Of a DNA stretch of 11,623 nt, positions 7,800-11,623 are shown piece by piece. The DNA is taken from the NCBI GenBank assembly GCA_017881545.1, contig JADGQU010000045.1, forward strand, positions 1 to 11,623, in the 5' to 3' direction. Positions within the stretch are counted from its first letter, which is position 1. Every line of letters starts with the position of its first letter. The translations under genes were made by a program, and so were the position numbers. The notes under the pieces were generated by a model, which worked only from the letters and a program-made list of their open reading frames with translations, was not told the DNA's origin and did no database searches. This DNA comes from Gemmatimonadaceae bacterium. GTDB taxonomy: Bacteria; Gemmatimonadota; Gemmatimonadetes; Gemmatimonadales; Gemmatimonadaceae.

Positions 7800-9086
7800 C
7801 GCGCGCTGGAGGAACGCGATGAATTCTGCCGGGTCGCGTGTGAGGCCCGTGAACGTCGAGCGCACTTTGCCGTCGGCGTCGACGATCGCATAGAGCGGGA
7901 GCGCAACCGTCCCGAACGTATGCTCCTGAAAAGCCTGCTGCCTCTCGTAGATCGCGCCTTCGCCATCGGTGTACAGGCGCGCCAGAACGAATTGACCCAG
8001 CTCGGCGCCAACATCGGGACGGCTGAAGATGTTCGCTTCCATCCACCGGCAATTGGTGCACGTGTATCCGGTGAAGTCGACGAAGACCAGCTTGCCCGAT
8101 GTTCGCGACGCCTTGAGCGCGCCGTCGTAGTCGTTGAGCAGCCACGTGGGGACTGCCCCGCCGTTCGAGGCGAGCGATGCGACCGGGGCCGCCGGGGGAA
8201 GAAATGCTTCGATCTGGCGCAGGGGTCGCCCGCTTAATCCCGACCCGAGCCAGACAGCGAGAAGGAGCGCGACCACGACCGGGACGATTCCCGCCAGGCG
8301 AAATTCGCGTCGTCCGGCCTTCGCCCGCAGATCGCGTCCGAGATAACCGGCGGCGACGATCGCAAGCAACATCCACGTGAACAGCACCACCTGTCGGGTG
8401 AATATTCCCCACCCCAGAACGAGATCGGCATTCGAGACGAATTTGACGGCCGCGCCGACTTCGAGGATTCCAATGAGAACGCGAAGCGTCAGGATCCACT
8501 CTCCCGAGCGCGGCAGTCTGGAAACCATTCGTGGCGCAAACGCGAGCGCAACGAACGGCAGCGCGAACGCGGTCGAGTAGACGATCATTCCCACAACCGG
8601 CATCGCCCACGATCCCCGGGATGCGAGCACCAACAGCGTTCCCACGAAGGGCGCGGTACAGGTGACCGACGTCAGCGTGAACGTTGCTCCCATGAGGAGC
8701 GCGCCGAGCGAGCTGCCCTGTGGCGCTTCGCGCGCGGAACGATCCACGGCGTTCACGAACTGCCACGGGAGTCGCAGCTCGAGCCAACCGAGCAAACTCG
8801 CGGCGAACAAAAGGAAGAGAGCCGCAAGCGTCAGGTTCACCCACGGATCGGCCGCGAACCGATTGAGACCGGCCGCCCCGAACACCGCCGCCAGCGCGAG
8901 ACCGAGCACCGTGAACGTCCCGACTATTCCCAGCCCGAACAGCAGCGCTCTCCGCACGCTCGACGACTCGCGATCGTGAGGTGTCGAGAAATACGCGATG
9001 GTGACCGGCACCATCGGGAAAACACAGGGAGTGAAAAGCGAGAGCAGGCCCGTGCTCGCCGCGAGCCAGAGAAACCCCGAGCTCAT
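7791..9086 (-). CDS. dsbD: Thiol:disulfide interchange protein DsbD, membrane core and thioredoxin domain
   Basis: Carries electrons from cytosolic thioredoxin across the inner membrane to periplasmic thiol proteins; 431 aa. The N-terminal two thirds is the DsbD-beta/CcdA-like core of about eight membrane segments. It bears the two redox cysteines C21 (FTPCVFPMVP) and C143 (VTCTAPFVG). After a ninth hydrophobic segment (about 266-281) comes a periplasmic thioredoxin-like gamma domain with CTNC (C343, C346) in FTGYTCTNCRWME and the cis-Pro loop VALPLY (P397). The alpha domain that E. coli DsbD carries at its N-terminus is missing here and is encoded by the gene just upstream. I chose the ATG at 9086 because it overlaps that gene's stop (ATGA) and starts directly with the first membrane segment. 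An upstream ATG at 9158 adds only Arg-rich sequence shared with the upstream gene. The gene converges on the preceding operon. Confidence 0.93.
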   Translation of the reverse strand: MSSGFLWLAASTGLLSLFTPCVFPMVPVTIAYFSTPHDRESSSVRRALLFGLGIVGTFTVLGLALAAVFGAAGLNRFAADPWVNLTLAALFLLFAASLLGWLELRLPWQFVNAVDRSAREAPQGSSLGALLMGATFTLTSVTCTAPFVGTLLVLASRGSWAMPVVGMIVYSTAFALPFVALAFAPRMVSRLPRSGEWILTLRVLIGILEVGAAVKFVSNADLVLGWGIFTRQVVLFTWMLLAIVAAGYLGRDLRAKAGRREFRLAGIVPVVVALLLAVWLGSGLSGRPLRQIEAFLPPAAPVASLASNGGAVPTWLLNDYDGALKASRTSGKLVFVDFTGYTCTNCRWMEANIFSRPDVGAELGQFVLARLYTDGEGAIYERQQAFQEHTFGTVALPLYAIVDADGKVRSTFTGLTRDPAEFIAFLQRARG

Positions 9087-9592
9087 TGCCGTCCCGCGAT
9101 GCGAATCGCTACGTCGAGCTTGTCTACGCGCGAGGGCAGACAGACCTTGTCGCTGCACACCTGATAGCGGGCGCCAATCTGGAATTTTCGAACGCCCGCG
9201 AGCGAATGACCCGGCACTCCCACCGGAATCGTGAACCTCGTACGGCCCGAGTAGAGCTCGGTTTCGAATCCAAAATTCTTGTCGAAAATCCGCTCCGGCT
9301 TCGGAGCGTCGATCACGCCGCGCACGAGCACGTCAGCAGCGCCGACAAGCTCAAGCCGCAGCGGGATCGGGCCGCCTGGCTTCTGGGTCAGCGAGTAGAT
9401 GTGCCAACCCTTTGCGATGTCGGCCTGCACCGTGATCGGAACGGTGCGTCCGGAAACGACGTCTCGCGGCGAGCTGCCGCCAACCACGGTCCAGCGGACG
9501 GGGCGGAGCGAGAGATTGCCGGCATTCCGCGGAAGTGGTGCATCGCGGGGGATGACAACGGGCAACAAGAGAAGCCATGCGAGATTGTTCAT
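9083..9592 (-). CDS. Secreted DsbD alpha-domain protein (DsbC/DsbD N-terminal family)
   Basis: A 169 aa protein matching the N-terminal alpha domain of DsbD, the immunoglobulin-like periplasmic module that passes electrons on to DsbC, DsbG or cytochrome c maturation thiols. A hydrophobic start (NNLAWLLLLPVV, residues 2-13) looks like a short signal sequence, though it lacks the usual basic residue at the front. The domain body has KGWHIYSLTQKPGGPIPLRLEL (61-82, typical of the family) and the redox pair C146 and C151 in ARYQVCSDKVCLP; E. coli DsbD has a comparable pair at 103 and 109. The ATG at 9592 was chosen over one at 9700 because the signal-like segment begins there and the extra residues look non-coding. 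It is coupled to the downstream core gene by an ATGA overlap, so the two likely work as one split DsbD. Confidence 0.85.
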   Translation of the reverse strand: MNNLAWLLLLPVVIPRDAPLPRNAGNLSLRPVRWTVVGGSSPRDVVSGRTVPITVQADIAKGWHIYSLTQKPGGPIPLRLELVGAADVLVRGVIDAPKPERIFDKNFGFETELYSGRTRFTIPVGVPGHSLAGVRKFQIGARYQVCSDKVCLPSRVDKLDVAIRIAGRQ

Positions 9593-9643
9593 TCGTCTCA
9601 AATATACACGTGAGGCGGCGCGATCCCTGCTACAGAGTACCCG

Positions 9644-9680
9644 TGGGCGGTGTCTGTGTTCGCTCCGCCCATTCACAGAC
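9644..9680 (+). promoter_or_regulatory. Interleaved inverted repeats in the yetF-like leader
   Basis: TGGGCGG (9644-9650) is complementary to CCGCCCA (9665-9671), and GTCTGTG (9652-9658) is complementary to CACAGAC (9674-9680). The arms alternate, so as simple hairpins the two are mutually exclusive, and together they have H-type pseudoknot topology. The second 3' arm ends right beside GAGG (9681-9684), the presumed ribosome binding site of the next gene. A role in translation control is inference; the pairing itself is read directly. Confidence 0.35.
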
Positions 9681-9684
9681 GAGG

Positions 9685-10230
9685 ATGATGGGGCACACAC
9701 CCTTCTATTTCGAGAGCTGGTACAACGTCGAGCGTACGGTGACGCTGTCGATCGTGGGTTTCGTCGCTTTGTTCATCATGTTGCGCGTTTCAGGCAAGCG
9801 AACGCTGTCCAAGCTGAATGTCTTCGACTTCGTGTTCGTCGTCGCGGTCGGGTCTGTGTTTGCGTCGATGATCATCTCCAAGGACGTGACCCTGATCGAA
9901 GGCATCGCCGCGCTTGCGACTCTGATCGCAATCCAGATGCTCCTTTCCTACCTCGCGGCCCGGTTCCCCGCGGCGGAGCGAATCATCAACGGCAAGCCTA
10001 CGCTCGTGCTATCCAATGGCGAGTTCATTCCTGACGCGATGAAAAAGGAGCGCGTGACGGAGGAGGAGGTTCGGGGCGCCATTCGAGCCGAGGGAGTAAC
10101 TCGCGTCGAGGATGTCCAGGCCGTCACCATGGAGAACGACGGGACGCTAACGGTTGCCTGGATGTCGAAGAAGCCGGGGGACTCGAGCCTGGTGGACTCA
10201 GAGCATCCCGTCCCGGACGACAAGCCCTGA
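9685..10230 (+). CDS. DUF421/YetF-family membrane protein
   Basis: A 181 aa inner-membrane protein of the DUF421 (YetF/YcaP/YdfR) family, whose biochemical role is not firmly known. FYFESWYNVERT (7-18) precedes three hydrophobic segments, about 18-34, 46-64 and 70-91. Between the first two is RVSGKRTLSKLNVFDF (34-49), the most recognisable stretch of the family. The C-terminal half is the soluble YetF domain, with NGKPTLVLSNGEFIPDAMKKERVTEEEV and a short acidic, Pro-rich tail. Family members are usually around 160-230 aa, so the gene is complete. The ATG at 9685 or its neighbour at 9688 matches how the family starts. A longer reading from 9577 would run back across the divergent gene's start and is unlikely. 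It is transcribed away from the dsbD pair, and GAGG sits unusually close to the start. No co-transcribed partner is visible. Confidence 0.88.
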   Translation: MMGHTPFYFESWYNVERTVTLSIVGFVALFIMLRVSGKRTLSKLNVFDFVFVVAVGSVFASMIISKDVTLIEGIAALATLIAIQMLLSYLAARFPAAERIINGKPTLVLSNGEFIPDAMKKERVTEEEVRGAIRAEGVTRVEDVQAVTMENDGTLTVAWMSKKPGDSSLVDSEHPVPDDKP

Positions 10231-10270
10231 GCAAGGCAAGGCATCGACCCTGGCCAGGACAAACCACCGT

Positions 10271-10295
10271 CAAGCAAAAGGCTGACACGTCAGCC
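10271..10295 (-). terminator. Terminator-like hairpin, minus-strand polarity
   Basis: GGCTGAC (10280-10286) and GTCAGCC (10289-10295) form an inverted repeat. Read on the minus strand it is followed by TTTTGCTTG, resembling a modest intrinsic terminator. Read on the plus strand there is no T-run, so it is a poor terminator for the YetF-like gene. No credible minus-strand gene leads into it. Confidence 0.3.
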
Positions 10296-10351
10296 GTTCT
10301 GAGCCGCGCAGACTGGCCGTTCCGGCCGCTCTAGCCCGATATCGTTGCGCC

Positions 10352-10380
10352 GATGCAACACTCTCGGGCGGTGTTGCGTC
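10352..10380. other. 10-bp stem-loop with a competing upstream arm
   Basis: GATGCAACAC (10352-10361) pairs along its whole length with GTGTTGCGTC (10371-10380), allowing one G-T wobble, around a 9-base loop. A second copy of GTTGC at 10344-10348 can pair with GCAAC (10355-10359) instead, so two alternative foldings compete for the same arm. The function is unknown; an operator site or an RNA switch are both possible. Confidence 0.35.
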
Positions 10381-10402
10381 CATCCCACACCTCCAGCGGG
10401 CG

Positions 10403-10430
10403 CTGACCTGCGCAAAACGCATGTTACATA
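10403..10430 (+). promoter_or_regulatory. Candidate promoter of the TPR gene (weak)
   Basis: CTGACC (10403-10408) and TACATA (10425-10430) lie 16 bases apart, with partial matches to the sigma-70 -35 (4 of 6) and -10 (3 of 6) boxes. They stand in the only AT-richer spot of this intergenic region, about 107 bases before the TPR start codon. The matches are weak and could be chance. Confidence 0.2.
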
Positions 10431-10521
10431 TGGTCCCCGACTTGCCCCCGCTTTGCTTGGCGCGCAGACCCGGTCACCGCGCCCCTGCGTGCGAGACGCT
10501 CGCCGTTGAGAGGATGACCGT

Positions 10522-10528
10522 GGGAGGG
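10522..10528 (+). promoter_or_regulatory. Strong Shine-Dalgarno of the TPR gene
   Basis: GGGAGGG lies 8 bases before the ATG at 10537, with good match and spacing. It is the clearest ribosome binding site in the window and fixes the start: an in-frame TGA at 10507-10509 rules out any longer reading except through weak codons. Confidence 0.75.
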
Positions 10529-10536
10529 TCCAGTTC

Positions 10537-11623
10537 ATGGCCGACGCCGCAATAGACCTCGAGCGTAGCGACGCGAAGAGCTATTCCCCGATCGCGGGTA
10601 CGGATCGAGGGACAGCAGATCGCATCCAGCGCTCCCCCGCCATGCCGGGCGAAGCGCACGAAGGGCCGCCCTCCGATCTCGCCTCGCTCGTAAGGCTCGG
10701 CGCGATTAAGCTGGAACAGGGGAACGAGGCCGAGGCGGAAGAGTGGTTCCGCAAGGCGCTGGAAATCGGGGACCGCACAGTCGGGTCGGATCATCCAGAT
10801 CTCATTCTCCTCCTCAACGACCTGACGCGCATCTATCTGAGGCAGTCGGCATTCGCGGCTGCCGAGCCGCTCCTGCTTCGCCTCCTGGAGATGAAGCGGA
10901 ACAAGGGCGAGGACCATCCCGAGGTAGCGACGGTTCTGGCGAGCCTGGCGACGGTGCGACAAGCGCTTGGACGCCATGAATCAGCTGAGCAGCTGTGGCG
11001 CCGCGTTCTGGAGATTCGGGAGCGCACCCTGGCCCCGAATCACTTCGCGATCGCAACGGCACTAGAGCATTTCGGAGAGGCGTGCGCCGCACGCGGGAAG
11101 ATCCGCGAAGCGCTTACCGCTTTTCAGCGCGCCCACACGATTCGTGAGCGCACACTCGGCGGCGACCATTCCAGCCTCCGGGCCTCGCGGGAACGAATCG
11201 CAGATCTCCAGCTCCAGGCGTCCGACGGCTCGATCGAGCACAACGGCGGAGCCGCCAACGCTGCGGCGCCCGACAGGTTCCGGTTGCTCTCTGGCGAGCC
11301 CGTCGCGGTGACGCCTACCCCCGCCCCTGCGATTCTTCGCGAGAGGGCTCCGGCCCCACCTATTAGGAAAGCGACAGTCGTCATCGAGGGGCAGTTCGCA
11401 GATGACGCGGCGATCGAGCATGTGCCCGCGTTGGACGAAGTTCTGGCAACTGGACCGAAGACTTTGCAGCATGAGGAGGCGCCGTACCGCAGCGTACTCG
11501 AGATCCTTCGCGAAGAGATCGAGACCGACACGACACCCCGCGAAAGCTTCGCAATGCGGACTCGTGCGATGTTCGCGCCTGTGCTGGCGCGCATCGGAAC
11601 GCGGCATGTCGTCGCGGCGGGCG
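10537..11623 (+). CDS. Kinesin-light-chain-like TPR protein, 5' part
   Basis: Open from the ATG at 10537 to the window edge (362 codons seen), so the end is missing. After about 45 polar residues come four TPR units of the 42-residue kinesin-light-chain type, roughly residues 49-214. Each ends with a look-alike turn: TVGSDHPD (H86), KGEDHPE (H127), TLAPNHFA (H169) and TLGGDHSS (H211). The spacings are 41, 42 and 42 residues. Inside the units AEAEEWFRKALEI, AAEPLLLRLLEMK, SAEQLWRRVLEIRE and REALTAFQRAHTIRE show the typical helix pattern. A Pro/Ala-rich linker (about 250-290, with TPTPAPAILRERAPAPP) leads to an acidic region with no recognised domain. No signal peptide is present, so this part is probably cytosolic. 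TPR proteins of this kind bind protein partners; the partner is unknown, and the missing C-terminus may carry a membrane segment or effector domain. Confidence 0.85.
   Translation, partial: MADAAIDLERSDAKSYSPIAGTDRGTADRIQRSPAMPGEAHEGPPSDLASLVRLGAIKLEQGNEAEAEEWFRKALEIGDRTVGSDHPDLILLLNDLTRIYLRQSAFAAAEPLLLRLLEMKRNKGEDHPEVATVLASLATVRQALGRHESAEQLWRRVLEIRERTLAPNHFAIATALEHFGEACAARGKIREALTAFQRAHTIRERTLGGDHSSLRASRERIADLQLQASDGSIEHNGGAANAAAPDRFRLLSGEPVAVTPTPAPAILRERAPAPPIRKATVVIEGQFADDAAIEHVPALDEVLATGPKTLQHEEAPYRSVLEILREEIETDTTPRESFAMRTRAMFAPVLARIGTRHVVAAG

Larger units (their letters stand above)
10231..10536. other. Structured intergenic region, no convincing gene
   Basis: About 300 bases between the YetF-like gene and the TPR gene. 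Besides the two hairpins listed separately it holds a 10-base perfect palindrome, CCTGGCCAGG (10249-10258). Short frames on both strands, such as a 44-codon frame from 10421 and an 82-codon minus-strand frame at 10290-10538, are Arg/Pro-rich, resemble no known family, and lack a good ribosome binding site; I do not call them. The right part probably holds the promoter of the TPR gene. Confidence 0.5.

Noticed and set aside
7618..8844. Long minus-strand frame (408 codons) overlapping dsbD
   Set aside because: Arg/Gly/Ser-rich shadow of the dsbD gene with no recognisable domain; the dsbD frame carries all the redox motifs.
9601..9660. Promoter for the dsbD pair around TATATT read on the minus strand
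   Set aside because: The -10-like hexamer is only about 8 bases from the start codon, and nothing like a -35 box lies 16-18 bases before it.
9577..9684. Longer N-terminus of the DUF421 protein
   Set aside because: It begins inside the divergent DsbD alpha gene, and the extra residues do not resemble the family's start.
10290..10538. 82-codon minus-strand frame ending at the hairpin
   Set aside because: Arg-rich composition typical of a GC-rich shadow frame, no recognisable domain, no ribosome binding site.
10421..10555. 44-codon plus-strand frame before the TPR gene
   Set aside because: No ribosome binding site, Pro/Arg-rich, and it ends inside the TPR gene in another frame; a leader peptide cannot be supported.

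Overview
The window is a GC-rich stretch of bacterial chromosome made of ordinary, tightly packed genes. No mobile element, RNA gene, CRISPR array or prophage is visible. A small-type PurL, an Fe-S-type PurF, a bacterial PPDK, a stand-alone DsbD alpha domain and a kinesin-light-chain-like TPR protein suggest a soil-type Gram-negative such as Gemmatimonadota. That assignment is an inference from gene content and style, not a demonstrated placement.

Left block (1-4806, plus strand): the 3' end of purL, then purF one base later, then ppdK five bases after that. The first two are purine biosynthesis enzymes. PPDK interconverts ATP, pyruvate and Pi with AMP, PEP and PPi, so it shares nucleotide and PPi pools with the purine genes. 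A structure resembling an intrinsic terminator (9 bp stem, 5 nt loop, seven T) lies inside ppdK about 90 bases before its stop, in an AT-rich patch. It may separate this block from the next.

Middle block (4856-7775, plus strand): a GT4 glycosyltransferase, a NodB-type polysaccharide deacetylase and a YbhN/AglD-like multi-pass membrane protein, joined by two 4-base ATGA overlaps. The set looks like a small pathway that adds a sugar to a lipid or small acceptor, de-N-acetylates it, and inserts or moves it in the membrane. The glycosyltransferase has lost two signature residues of its family.

Minus-strand block (9592-7791): a secreted DsbD alpha-like domain protein overlaps by 4 bases a DsbD beta-gamma protein (membrane core plus thioredoxin domain). 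Together they form a two-gene DsbD that exports reducing power to the periplasm. The block converges on the middle block with only 15 bases between stop codons.

Right block (9685-11623, plus strand): a DUF421/YetF membrane protein diverges from the dsbD pair. Its leader holds two interleaved inverted repeats just before the ribosome binding site. A roughly 300-base intergenic region with several hairpins follows, then a TPR protein with a strong ribosome binding site that runs off the window's right edge.
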